Assembly (NCBI GenBank): GCA_028820035.1
Contig: JAPPKI010000449.1
Span: 1 to 7,492, forward strand
DNA length: 7,492 bases
Origin: a bacterium
Lineage (GTDB): Bacteria > Actinomycetota > Acidimicrobiia > Acidimicrobiales > Bin134
Direction: 5' to 3'
The notes under the pieces were generated by a model. That model worked only from the letters and a program-made list of their open reading frames with translations, was not told the origin of the DNA and did no database searches. The position numbers and the translations under genes are program-made. Below, piece after piece: positions 1-7,143 of the stretch (positions within the stretch are counted from its first letter, which is position 1; every line of letters starts with the position of its first letter).

Positions 1-920
1 GTCAACAGCACAGTGATGGTGTAGCAGTCGTACATGGAGGCCATGTCCACCGCGTTGCGTGACACCCCGGCCATGGCGAATGCCCGGTCGGCGGCCAGGC
101 GGATGGGGGTGTCGACGATGTCGGGGGCATAGGTGATGCTCTTATGGGTGAGGTGCTCGCCGTAGCCGCTCACGTACACCGGTCGGTGCGGACTCCGGGC
201 AGCTCGCTCGGCGGTGGTCACCAGCACCGCGGAGCCGCCGTAGCACGGCATGACGATCTCCAGCAGCTTCAGTGGGTCGGCCACGTAGCGGGAGCTCATC
301 ACGTCGTCGATGGTGATGGGCTTGCCGTAGAACACGGCCATGGGATTTGCCTGAGCGTTGTAGCGGGAGTCCACCGCCACCTTGGCCAGCGTCTCCTCGC
401 TCACTCCGTAGGCGGCCATATACCGGCTGGCGGCCATGGCGAAGCTGGGGGTGGCTGCCACCAAACCGGCAGGAATCTCGAACTGCCCCTGGGGGGAGCC
501 CCAGACCTCGCCGCCCATATACGCACCCATCTTCATCTTCATCGGGCCACCGTTGGCCCCCGGCTGAGGCGGGGCGGGCACTGAGGGGGTGAACACCAGC
601 ACCGTCTCGCAAATCCCCACCTCGATGGCGGCCGCGGCGCGCCACACCATGCCCGCCGGAGTGGCTCCGCCCAGGTCGACCACTTCATTGAAGTTGCTGC
701 GGACGCCCAGGAACTCGGCCAGCGCCGACGGCGCGAACAGCGGCGACTCCCGCAAGCCGTTGATCACCAGACCGTCCACCTCGCCCTTGTCCACCTCGGC
801 ATCGGCCAGCACCTCGGCCGCTAGCCGGGCACACGCCTCCATGGTGAACATGGGCTCGTCCCACACCCGTTTCGGCGCCCACTCCGTGAGCCCCACAATC
901 GCCGCCGCTCGCTTTCCCAT
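1..920 (-). CDS. Thiolase-like protein (SCP2/lipid-transfer type), C-terminus cut by window edge
   Basis: An open minus-strand frame of 306 codons has no stop before the window edge, so the C-terminus is missing. Start chosen: ATG at 920 (MGKRAAAIVG), typical for the family. An in-frame ATG at 953 would add 11 residues; neither has a clear Shine-Dalgarno. The protein shows the non-decarboxylating thiolase fold signature: YGVSEE near 171, RYNAQANPMA near 186-195, a DPL..L segment near 216 followed by CYGGSAVLV (226-234), and YDCYT at 297-301. Canonical thiolases have a nucleophilic Cys in a C-x-S-G context near residue 90. Here that region reads DLGGATPAG (82-90), so the Cys is absent. This is known in SCP2-thiolase-like and Ltp2-type proteins, some of which are retro-aldolases acting on CoA-thioesters of steroid side chains with a DUF35 partner. 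Exact substrate and reaction are unknown. A DUF35 gene, if present, would lie beyond the left edge. The family call is firm; the aldolase role is inference. Confidence 0.88.
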   Translation of the reverse strand, partial: MGKRAAAIVGLTEWAPKRVWDEPMFTMEACARLAAEVLADAEVDKGEVDGLVINGLRESPLFAPSALAEFLGVRSNFNEVVDLGGATPAGMVWRAAAAIEVGICETVLVFTPSVPAPPQPGANGGPMKMKMGAYMGGEVWGSPQGQFEIPAGLVAATPSFAMAASRYMAAYGVSEETLAKVAVDSRYNAQANPMAVFYGKPITIDDVMSSRYVADPLKLLEIVMPCYGGSAVLVTTAERAARSPHRPVYVSGYGEHLTHKSITYAPDIVDTPIRLAADRAFAMAGVSRNAVDMASMYDCYTITVLL

Positions 921-972
921 TTGGCTCACACTAGGCGGGTGGGCGGCGGGCATCACCGTTGGCACTGCCTGG

Positions 973-2658
973 TCAGTTACACAAGGGCTCGAAACGGAAT
1001 CCGCGGCTGGTCAGTTCTTGGAGAGCCATATCCAGGGCGAGAACGGTTTGAGTGCGGGTGCCGCCGCCATCGTGAAGCAGAAGAATCGCCCCATTTCGGG
1101 CGTGATCCAAGAGGCCTTGGGCTATTTCCGCGGCCGGGGGTTGGAGCCAGTCTTCGGGGCTGTAGTCCCAAGTCTGGACTACCAATCCGTGTTCTGCGGC
1201 CCATTCCCGGGTGAAGGCATCCAGCGATCCATAAGGAGGCCTCAAACAGTTTGTGGCCCGGGAACCGAGGACGGCTTGAGTCCTACCCACCGTGTCGTCG
1301 AACTCCGCACGGGGGAGGCCAGCCAAATTCTCGTGGTTCCATGTGTGATTGGCGAGAGTGTGTCCCTCTTCGACAATGCGTTGAGTCGTGCGCGGAAGGG
1401 TCTCAACCAGCGAGCCGACTACGAAAAATGTGGCGCGGGCGTTGTGCTTGGCAAGCACGTCAAGGACCTGGGGGGTGTAGATGGGATGGGGACCGTCGTC
1501 GAATGTGAAGTACACAACCGGGGCAGTGCTGGGTGGCAGGATGAGATCGGGCGATTCACTCTCTGAAGGTGAAATCGTCGGGTACACGTCTGGGTAACTT
1601 TCCGACCCCACCGGCAGGGCCTCGATACCCAGCTTGTAATCGGCGACGCCGGCATGAGCAGAGACCACTGTTATCTGCCATGGGCCGGTGGCCGGCAGCA
1701 GAGCTTGCACAAATTGGGACCGCTCGGTAGCCGAGGCCACGACATGATCTCCCAGCCGCACATCCAGCCACATCCCTAGAGGAGCGTCGAGGTTTGCCTG
1801 AAACCACTGTCCAGCAGAGATGTGGGCGGAGTATGTCTGGCGCTGACGGAAGTCGATTGATCCGGCCACGATGGCACCTATAGCACCGGGATCGAAGCGA
1901 ATGGTGACTTCCGGCAGGTCGGGGCCGGGAACCGGAAGGGCCTCTAGGGGCTGCGAGTCGATCACCGACACAACGGGTTCTGGCCCGGAATGATCGATCT
2001 CCAACTTCTGGCGCCGGGAGATCACCGTGAAGGGCTCATCGGGCTCCCGGTCGTAGAGCGTCACCTCCACCAATCCATCTAGGACTTCAATGCTCTCCAT
2101 CACGATGCGATCACCCACAAAGGCTGGCCCTTGAGCTTCCCCACCCAGTCCGTTGTCGATCACCGGCACCACCAGATGGAAGGTGCCCGATCCCGCGGTG
2201 ACCATGGTGATGTGTGCAACCACGTCGTCGTAGCCGTCTCCGTTCAGATCTCCCTGGCCCACCCGGTTTTGAAGGGTGTAGCGGTCTTCTGACGCCCCTC
2301 CATAGGAAACGACCGCTTGCCCGTCCTCGAGTTGGATGATCTCCCCGTCGAACTCGAACATGAGATTCTCGAGGTCTTCCCATTCCACGCCCCTCCGCTC
2401 TACGACCTCTGGAGTGGACTCAGGTACAGGAATCGTCGCGGTCGGCGATGCTTCGGGCATGGGGAGCGCCGGTGTTGGGGGAGGCGGAGCTGAAGGTGAT
2501 GGGGAGTCAGTCGGAGTGGGGGTGGGAGCAGCGGTCGGGCCATCTGTGGCTGGTGGCGTGCCGCTGTCTTGGCTGCATCCGGCGAGAATTAGTGCCAAGA
2601 CAAGTGCCGATGCCCAGAACCAATACCGGCGCGGGCAAGCGGCACAAGCGTCAGCCAT
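973..2658 (-). CDS. Multidomain lipoprotein with C-terminal NodB/CE4 polysaccharide deacetylase domain
   Basis: This 561-residue secreted lipoprotein probably removes acetyl groups from a cell-envelope or extracellular polysaccharide. Residues 1-28 are a lipoprotein signal peptide: RR at 10-11, a hydrophobic core and lipobox LAGC with Cys28. Residues 35-85 are a Pro/Thr/Ser-rich linker. Residues about 90-225 form a domain with a Ca-loop-like GDLNGDGYDD (136-145) and LEDG and GDR motifs. About 265-347 looks beta-rich and resembles a PPC-type domain (weak). A short Ser/Glu linker (SPSESESP, 363-370) leads to the NodB domain, about 378-561, with all five CE4 motifs: TFDDGP (385-390; D387 base, D388 metal), HTWNH (438-442; metal His438 and His442), RPPYG (473-477), DYSPEDW (498-504) and LLLHD (526-530). 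Cys471 and Cys560 could form a disulfide. The ATG at 2658 is the only start that keeps the whole signal peptide; its ribosome site is weak. The gene starts 36 bases after the SDR stop. Chitin, peptidoglycan or another substrate cannot be chosen from sequence. Confidence 0.93.
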   Translation of the reverse strand: MADACAACPRRYWFWASALVLALILAGCSQDSGTPPATDGPTAAPTPTPTDSPSPSAPPPPTPALPMPEASPTATIPVPESTPEVVERRGVEWEDLENLMFEFDGEIIQLEDGQAVVSYGGASEDRYTLQNRVGQGDLNGDGYDDVVAHITMVTAGSGTFHLVVPVIDNGLGGEAQGPAFVGDRIVMESIEVLDGLVEVTLYDREPDEPFTVISRRQKLEIDHSGPEPVVSVIDSQPLEALPVPGPDLPEVTIRFDPGAIGAIVAGSIDFRQRQTYSAHISAGQWFQANLDAPLGMWLDVRLGDHVVASATERSQFVQALLPATGPWQITVVSAHAGVADYKLGIEALPVGSESYPDVYPTISPSESESPDLILPPSTAPVVYFTFDDGPHPIYTPQVLDVLAKHNARATFFVVGSLVETLPRTTQRIVEEGHTLANHTWNHENLAGLPRAEFDDTVGRTQAVLGSRATNCLRPPYGSLDAFTREWAAEHGLVVQTWDYSPEDWLQPPAAEIAQGLLDHARNGAILLLHDGGGTRTQTVLALDMALQELTSRGFRFEPLCN

Positions 2659-2694
2659 TCACCAATGCTACGGCTGCCCTTGCCGAATTACTGG

Positions 2695-3522
2695 TCAGTC
2701 AACCTCAGCAGTAGAGGGGATCTTGCGCTCCAGGAGGGCGTCGTAGCGGACTTGGAGTTGGCTGGTGTAGCTGGGCTTGGTGGGGATGAGGAAATCGCCG
2801 GCACGGATCCCCGCCATGACCGGGCCGACCACATCGGCTGGCGAGATGCCGGACGCGGTCATCTTCGACAGCGACTTCACCACGAAGGCGTTGTCCTCTG
2901 TGTCGTCGGTGCCGTAGCGGTCGCTTCGCACCCGGGCGGTGTGGGCAATTGCAGTATCGATGGCGCTGGGGGTGAGCACCGAGGCCTTGACCTTGGACCC
3001 CACTGCGGCCAGGTCCAGAGAGAGGCACTCGGTGAGCGAGAAGGCAGCGCACTTGGATACCACGTAAGGGCTGGAGAATCCGCCGGCCACGAACGCGGCC
3101 ACCGACGCGGTGTTCACGATGTGGCCCTCGGTATCCTGGGCGATCATCCGGGGCACGAAGGCAGCAACTCCGTTGATGATGCCGTACACGTTGACCCCGA
3201 ATACCCAGTCCCAGTCGGCCTGAGTGCGTTCCCACATGAGCCCGGCCTGGAACACGCCGGCATTGTTGAAAAGCAGGTCTATCTGCCCGAAGGCGTCCCA
3301 GGCTGCATCAGCCAGAGCTTCGACCGATGACCGGTCAGCAACATCTACTTCGACTGCCATCGCATTGTCTCCGATGGCGTCGGCGGTGGCTGTGGCACCC
3401 GCGAGGTCGATGTCTGCGGCTACTACCTTGGCACCCCCGGCGCTGAAGCCAGCCGCCAATGCCGCTCCGATCCCGCTGGCCGCCCCGGTTATCACCGCCA
3501 CCTTGCTGTCAAAGTCCTGCAT
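2695..3522 (-). CDS. Classical short-chain dehydrogenase/reductase (SDR family)
   Basis: This 275-residue protein is a cytosolic NAD(P)-dependent oxidoreductase with a complete classical SDR signature. It has the cofactor loop TGAASGIG (12-19), Asp37 at the end of the second strand (usually favouring NAD over NADP), DV at 60-61 contacting adenine, NNAG (86-89), the structural Asn111 in VNVYG, catalytic Ser140 in NTASVA, and Tyr153-x-x-x-Lys157. After the TP motif (184-185) there is a substrate-loop region rich in Asp and Arg (about 192-215). The substrate is not evident; many actinobacterial SDRs of this kind act on hydroxy-lipids, sterols or acyl chains. The ATG at 3522 gives MQDFDSKVAVITG, a normal SDR N-terminus, and no in-frame start lies just upstream. 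The gene lies 50 bases after the beta-lactamase-like gene and 36 bases before the deacetylase gene. Length and motifs are ordinary, with no sign of damage. Confidence 0.95.
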   Translation of the reverse strand: MQDFDSKVAVITGAASGIGAALAAGFSAGGAKVVAADIDLAGATATADAIGDNAMAVEVDVADRSSVEALADAAWDAFGQIDLLFNNAGVFQAGLMWERTQADWDWVFGVNVYGIINGVAAFVPRMIAQDTEGHIVNTASVAAFVAGGFSSPYVVSKCAAFSLTECLSLDLAAVGSKVKASVLTPSAIDTAIAHTARVRSDRYGTDDTEDNAFVVKSLSKMTASGISPADVVGPVMAGIRAGDFLIPTKPSYTSQLQVRYDALLERKIPSTAEVD

Positions 3523-3572
3523 AGTCCCATGCTGGCACGGCTAAGCCGCAGATGTCGGAGCGGAGATGCCTA

Positions 3573-4733
3573 CTACTGAGTGCTGGTTCCCGCTTCTGGC
3601 CAGATCTCGGGGTCGTGAACGCCGTCACCTTCCCGCCCGCAGAAGTGCTCACGATCGTCGGCCACAAAGGCATAGATCCGGCATGCAGCCAGGGACACCC
3701 ACTGATTGGTTAGGTCGAAGAACTCTCCCCGAGCACTCATGATTGCCATTGCAAACCAGCTGTCGTCAGGAAGCACGATGACTCCGGCGTCGATCATCTG
3801 CCGATACTCCGCCGGACAGCAGTTCGGTCGAAGCCAACCCGCCTTGTGCAGCGACGCTTCAGCCACTTCCGGAGGCAGCCGATCCAGCAGGACGCCGTCA
3901 ATGTCCCTCGGAGAGTTCAGCGAATGCGAAGTGTCGAGAAGCCACTGCTGAAGGGCAGCGTTCTCATCTGGGCCCAGAAGCTCGCCCTTGTAGAGACGAG
4001 CGAAGAAGAGGGCCAGGTCGGCCATTGTGGTGCGGTTACCCAGGGGATTCTCGGGTCGGAAACTTTCAGCTACCCGATTGGGATCTTCGAAACGCCACGC
4101 CTCCAGCCGGGTGTCGTCAAGCCTGGCCACATTCCAGGTCCAGGCGTTCACCGCGTCCACTCCCCCTGCCAGATCTATCAGCCTTCCGCCGGCAAGGTTG
4201 TCGGACAGGATCAAGGCCGAATAGGCGAAGGGCCTCACCGCCTCCACGCCGGCCGCCTCAAGGGCGGCTGCCGCCCACAGCGGTTTGACGGCGCTGGCCG
4301 AGATCCGGGACTCCAGGTCTTCGTATCCGTGGACTGTCTCATCGGGAAGCACCACCGCTATGGAGATCCGCGCGTCCGGGTTCCACTCTGTGGAGATCTC
4401 GGCCAAGAACTCGAACTCCTCAGCCAGCACAAAGTGGAACTCCTCAGCCAGGGAAGCCAAGAACTCCTCGGCAGAGCGATCGGGAGTAGGAGTTGGCTCA
4501 GGTGTCGCTTCGGGACCCGCTGTCGCCGGCACACCGGTAGTCGAGCTGGGAGTCGGGGACGGCGTATGAGATGGCTGCGTGGGCACGGCAGTGGGCACCT
4601 GGGTAGGCACTGTGGTGGGCGTGGCTTCGAGCTCTACCGGGCTCACTTCCAGCGCAGTTTCCACGCCGCCGCCACAGCCCGCAACCCCGGCGAGCAGCGC
4701 AACAATCAACAAGGCCGCAGCCAGCCGCACCAT
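3573..4733 (-). CDS. Class A beta-lactamase-like serine hydrolase lipoprotein
   Basis: This 386-residue exported protein starts MVRLAAALLI and has a lipoprotein signal peptide with lipobox VAGC (Cys20), then a Thr/Pro-rich linker (about 35-85). The serine-hydrolase domain follows, with the three penicillin-recognising motifs in order: S-x-x-K as SAVK (147-150), SDN (177-179), and KAG (297-299) in place of the usual K-T/S-G. NRTTMADLALFF (233-244) matches the helix after the omega loop. No clear E-x-x-L-N Glu166 motif is seen where it should lie; Glu211 and Glu216 are the nearest candidates. The protein is therefore a PBP/beta-lactamase-fold hydrolase; true lactamase activity is uncertain. Residues 87-110 are three tandem octads (AEEF core). 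The start is 14 bases after the TAP-family gene stop. An in-frame GTG at 4757, 7 bases behind a GGAG, would give 394 residues and overlap that gene. A longer frame back to 4820 adds sequence inside the upstream gene and is unlikely. The stop is TAG. Confidence 0.85.
   Translation of the reverse strand: MVRLAAALLIVALLAGVAGCGGGVETALEVSPVELEATPTTVPTQVPTAVPTQPSHTPSPTPSSTTGVPATAGPEATPEPTPTPDRSAEEFLASLAEEFHFVLAEEFEFLAEISTEWNPDARISIAVVLPDETVHGYEDLESRISASAVKPLWAAAALEAAGVEAVRPFAYSALILSDNLAGGRLIDLAGGVDAVNAWTWNVARLDDTRLEAWRFEDPNRVAESFRPENPLGNRTTMADLALFFARLYKGELLGPDENAALQQWLLDTSHSLNSPRDIDGVLLDRLPPEVAEASLHKAGWLRPNCCPAEYRQMIDAGVIVLPDDSWFAMAIMSARGEFFDLTNQWVSLAACRIYAFVADDREHFCGREGDGVHDPEIWPEAGTSTQ
4404..4475 (-). 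repeat. 24-base in-frame tandem repeat (three units) inside the beta-lactamase-like gene
   Basis: Three consecutive 24-base units encode the octads SAEEFLAS, LAEEFHFV and LAEEFEFL (residues 87-110 of the protein). The first 15 bases of units 2 and 3 (4451-4437 and 4427-4413, CTGGCTGAGGAGTTC) are identical, and unit 1 (4475-4461) differs in four of those bases. The identical codons suggest recent duplication rather than convergent protein sequence. The repeat sits between the Pro/Thr linker and the first catalytic-domain strand, where the first helix of this fold is expected, so it probably extends a helix or stalk. Confidence 0.85.
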
Positions 4734-4736
4734 TGG

Positions 4737-4740
4737 CTCC
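4737..4740 (-). promoter_or_regulatory. Candidate ribosome binding site (GGAG) for the beta-lactamase-like gene
   Basis: GGAG on the minus strand lies 3 bases before the ATG at 4733, a short spacing. A second GGAG at 4768-4765 lies 7 bases before an in-frame GTG at 4757. That is the better spacing, but it would overlap the end of the upstream gene by 10 bases. Both starts leave the lipobox intact, so the choice does not change the mature protein. Confidence 0.35.
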
Positions 4741-4747
4741 GGCGCCT

Positions 4748-6355
4748 TCAGCCGCACTCGATGTCTCCAGAAGGCACAGACAGGTCGATGAGGTAGGCAT
4801 CCACTACATCGTCCACACATTGGTGAAGGCCATAGCTAGTGTGGCCCGTGCCGTTGTAGGTCAATAGCACCCCGGTCTCCAGCGACTCGGCTGCCGATAC
4901 CGCCCATTCATAGGGAGTGGCGTTGTCGCCCCGGTTGCCGATGACCAGCACTGATGCCGCATCTGGGGCCCGGATCGGCTTATTTGGACGCGTATCGGTG
5001 TCAGGCCAGTACACGCACATACGGGCCTCGGCCGCCGCGGCTCGGCCAAATTCGCCTGCCTCCTCGACCATTCGCTCGATAAGCCGATCCAGGTCGTCCT
5101 CGCTCATCCGACCTCCGTCGGTGCAGCTGATGCCAAAAAAAGAGCCGAGATCTGCGGCCCCCAAATAGCTCTGGGCCAAGTCGTGCATCTGCTGGCCGTC
5201 GCCTTCCCAAGCCCGGGCGAAAGCCTCAAAGAAGATCGACCAGTACTCGGCAGGCAAGTAGGAGATGGTCACCAGAGCAAGCTGGACCTCCCCCGGTCCC
5301 ACCAACACATTACCCAGGGCGTCGAGCAGTGGGTCGGCCTCGACACTGGCCAACAACTGGAGGTAGGCCGACCTGGGATTGCCGACAATCGGGCACGCCG
5401 CATCTTGTAGGCAACTGTCGAACACCTCATCGATAACTCGGGCGAAGCCCCTGATCTGCTCCACCAGAACGTCCTCGTGGGTCAACGACACGTCCAGCAC
5501 CCCATCGATCACCACTGCCCGGGCATTGGTTCCGTACCGATCGGCGTAAAACTGACCCAGCACCGTGCCATAGCTGTAACCGAGGAAGCTGATCTGCTCC
5601 TCGCCCAAGGCCTGGCGGATCAAGTCCATGTCGTGCACCGTCTGCACCGTGCTGATGAGATCGGCTCGACCGTTCAAGCCAGCCAAACAGGCTTCGGCGG
5701 TTTGCCGAGCCACCTCCGAGATCACTGCCTCGTTCTCGGGGGTGTCTGATAGCGCGCCGATCACCTGAAGATCCTTGGCCTCGTCATCACAGTCGGGGTA
5801 CAAGCTGGCCGATACTCCTCGAGGGTTCCACCCCACCAGATCGAAACGGGCCAGTAGTCGACCGGAAAGCCCGGCACCGCCGGACAAGAATCCCTCGAAG
5901 CCCCCACCGGGACCGCCGGGATTCACCAGCAGTGCACCGATACGGTTATCCGGGTCGGTTGCCGGCAGCATCCCGAGTTCCAGCGTGATGGTTCCCGCGC
6001 CCGAATCGTAGTGGTCGGCAGGAACTTCCAGCTCAGCGCAGAGATAGACATGCCCGCAGTCCTGGAAGGCAAGGGCCTCAGGTGCCGGTCGAATAGCAGG
6101 AGGCGCAGGCTCTTCAGCGGGCGTCTCGGGCACGACCGCAGCGGGGGTTGTCTCTTGGGTAGGCGCAGGCACCGCAGCCTCCGGCACCTTCTCCGTTGCA
6201 GATGCAGAGATCTCCGTGGGCTCGGCATTCGATACCGAAGGCGCATCGGTGCCGTCTGAGCAGCCTGTTGAGATAAGAGCCGCAACCAACAGCAGCGTCG
6301 CCACGCGATGAAGCACACTGCAAACTAACCGCTTTGGCACAGAATCCGTGGGCAC
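4748..6355 (-). CDS. TAP-family (S33) alpha/beta-hydrolase lipoprotein, probable peptidase or esterase
   Basis: This 535-residue secreted serine hydrolase resembles Streptomyces tripeptidyl aminopeptidase, SlpD/SlpE and the mycobacterial Hip1/CaeA type. Residues 1-32 are a signal peptide ending in STGC (Cys32), a slightly relaxed lipobox. An Ala/Pro/Glu-rich linker runs to about 90. The catalytic domain has NPGGPGG (145-151, oxyanion region), DLVGWNPRG (172-180), the nucleophile elbow GYSYG with Ser261, Asp477 in GNRGDNATP and His505 in GTGHTSYG. The last two lie in the C-terminal TAP-like region. Many cysteines (100, 106, 189, 223, 315, 321, 411, 447, 513, 534) fit the disulfide-rich pattern of exported family members. 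Members release N-terminal peptides or hydrolyse esters; the substrate here is unknown. The start is uncertain: GTG at 6355, 11 bases after the cupin stop, is used. GTG codons at residues 6 and 14 would also keep the hydrophobic core, and no start has a good Shine-Dalgarno. The beta-lactamase-like gene follows after 14 bases. Confidence 0.92.
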   Translation of the reverse strand: MPTDSVPKRLVCSVLHRVATLLLVAALISTGCSDGTDAPSVSNAEPTEISASATEKVPEAAVPAPTQETTPAAVVPETPAEEPAPPAIRPAPEALAFQDCGHVYLCAELEVPADHYDSGAGTITLELGMLPATDPDNRIGALLVNPGGPGGGFEGFLSGGAGLSGRLLARFDLVGWNPRGVSASLYPDCDDEAKDLQVIGALSDTPENEAVISEVARQTAEACLAGLNGRADLISTVQTVHDMDLIRQALGEEQISFLGYSYGTVLGQFYADRYGTNARAVVIDGVLDVSLTHEDVLVEQIRGFARVIDEVFDSCLQDAACPIVGNPRSAYLQLLASVEADPLLDALGNVLVGPGEVQLALVTISYLPAEYWSIFFEAFARAWEGDGQQMHDLAQSYLGAADLGSFFGISCTDGGRMSEDDLDRLIERMVEEAGEFGRAAAAEARMCVYWPDTDTRPNKPIRAPDAASVLVIGNRGDNATPYEWAVSAAESLETGVLLTYNGTGHTSYGLHQCVDDVVDAYLIDLSVPSGDIECG

Positions 6356-6366
6356 CCCTGGCTCGC

Positions 6367-7143
6367 TCAGCGATAGTCGCCCACCCAGGTCATGTTGGTG
6401 CTCTCGCCGGCTTCGAGCAGGGGGCCGTCATAGTTGGGGGAGGTCATGACCGAGGCGTCGCGGCGGTAGTTGATGAAATGGACGCCGTCGTCGCCGCTGT
6501 AGAGCTTGTAGCGGCGGTCGGCGGCCACCCAAAGGGTGTCGCCCTCGCTGACGACTCGACGCCCCACTCGGATCTCGCCTCGCAGCACATGGATCAGCTC
6601 GTCTTGGGAGTGGCTGTGAGCTGACGACTCGAAGTACTGAGAGCGGTCGGTGGCCAACAGCCACAGCCGATTGGTGGGTGCTGAGGCGTCAGAAAAGAAC
6701 CGCGTGCGCTGGGTTTCGTCCACCGTGGCCCATATCCCATCGGGGCCGACTATCCGAACACTTCGGCCCTCAGTGTCGGCCGGACCCCTCAGCCCTTTCG
6801 TCGGTGGAGCGGGGTCGGTCGGCCCCACGTGGACGATGGTGGTATCAGACTCCGCAATCGCGGTGGCAGCCACCCCCGCTTCCACCACCATCGCCCCATC
6901 GGCGGAACAGGCCCGCCCGTCAACGACCAGGCTGCCGGAGCGCACATACACCGCCTCGTCACCGTGCTCGGTCCCCCACCGCATTTCGGTGCCCGCGGCC
7001 AGTTCCGCGGCTACGAGCCACAGCGTCGCCCCGTCGGGGCTCACGAGCTGAGCCGAACAGCCGCCGGTAAGCGCGACCGTGGGCCCGGGATAGCCGGCCG
7101 CTGCCTCAGCCTCGGCCGCGTGAATAACTTCAACTGCGCTCAC
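6367..7143 (-). CDS. Two-cupin domain protein
   Basis: This 258-residue, probably cytosolic protein has two cupin-like beta-barrel halves. The C-terminal half keeps most of cupin motif 1: His176-x-His178-x-x-x-Glu182 with the following Gly189, in HSHSQDELIHVLRGE. The motif-2 histidine is not found where expected (VAADRRYKLYSG, 207-217), so the metal site may have three ligands or be altered. The N-terminal half (about 35-107) has HGDEAVYVRSG (60-70) with His60 and Glu63 but lacks the paired H-x-H, and looks degenerate. Cupins include dioxygenases, isomerases and sugar- or ligand-binding proteins; no particular activity can be assigned. The GTG start at 7143 is supported by a 4-base GTGA overlap with the acyltransferase stop and by GAGGT just upstream, so translation is likely coupled. 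The stop lies 11 bases before the next gene. No signal peptide or membrane segment is visible. Confidence 0.85.
   Translation of the reverse strand: MSAVEVIHAAEAEAAAGYPGPTVALTGGCSAQLVSPDGATLWLVAAELAAGTEMRWGTEHGDEAVYVRSGSLVVDGRACSADGAMVVEAGVAATAIAESDTTIVHVGPTDPAPPTKGLRGPADTEGRSVRIVGPDGIWATVDETQRTRFFSDASAPTNRLWLLATDRSQYFESSAHSHSQDELIHVLRGEIRVGRRVVSEGDTLWVAADRRYKLYSGDDGVHFINYRRDASVMTSPNYDGPLLEAGESTNMTWVGDYR

Noticed and set aside
142..645. A 167-codon minus-strand open frame in a second frame
   Set aside because: It overlaps the thiolase-like gene in another frame. The thiolase frame is open from 920 to the edge and carries family motifs; this one is Arg/Gly-rich and has none.
589..1566. A 325-codon plus-strand open frame
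   Set aside because: It lies antisense across the ends of two strongly supported genes, has low-complexity Ser/Ala content at its N-terminus, and shows no recognisable motif. It is a shadow of GC-rich coding on the other strand.
2659..2694. CGGC...GCCG inverted repeat in the gap before the deacetylase gene
   Set aside because: There are only four base pairs and no T-tract; this is expected by chance in GC-rich DNA.
3523..3572. Possible small hairpin (CGGCTAAGCCG at 3538-3548) between the beta-lactamase-like gene and the SDR gene
   Set aside because: The perfect arms leave a loop of only 1 base, or 4 paired bases with a 3-base loop, and no T-run follows on the minus strand. This is not a convincing terminator.
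3846..4796. A 316-codon plus-strand open frame
   Set aside because: It is fully antisense to the beta-lactamase-like gene, whose motifs are clear. The translated product is rich in Arg/Gly/His with no motif.
4734..4820. N-terminal extension of the beta-lactamase-like protein to the ATG at 4820
   Set aside because: It would overlap the upstream hydrolase gene by more than 70 bases and put 29 Cys/Arg-rich residues before the lipoprotein signal peptide. Starts at 4733 or 4757 fit better.
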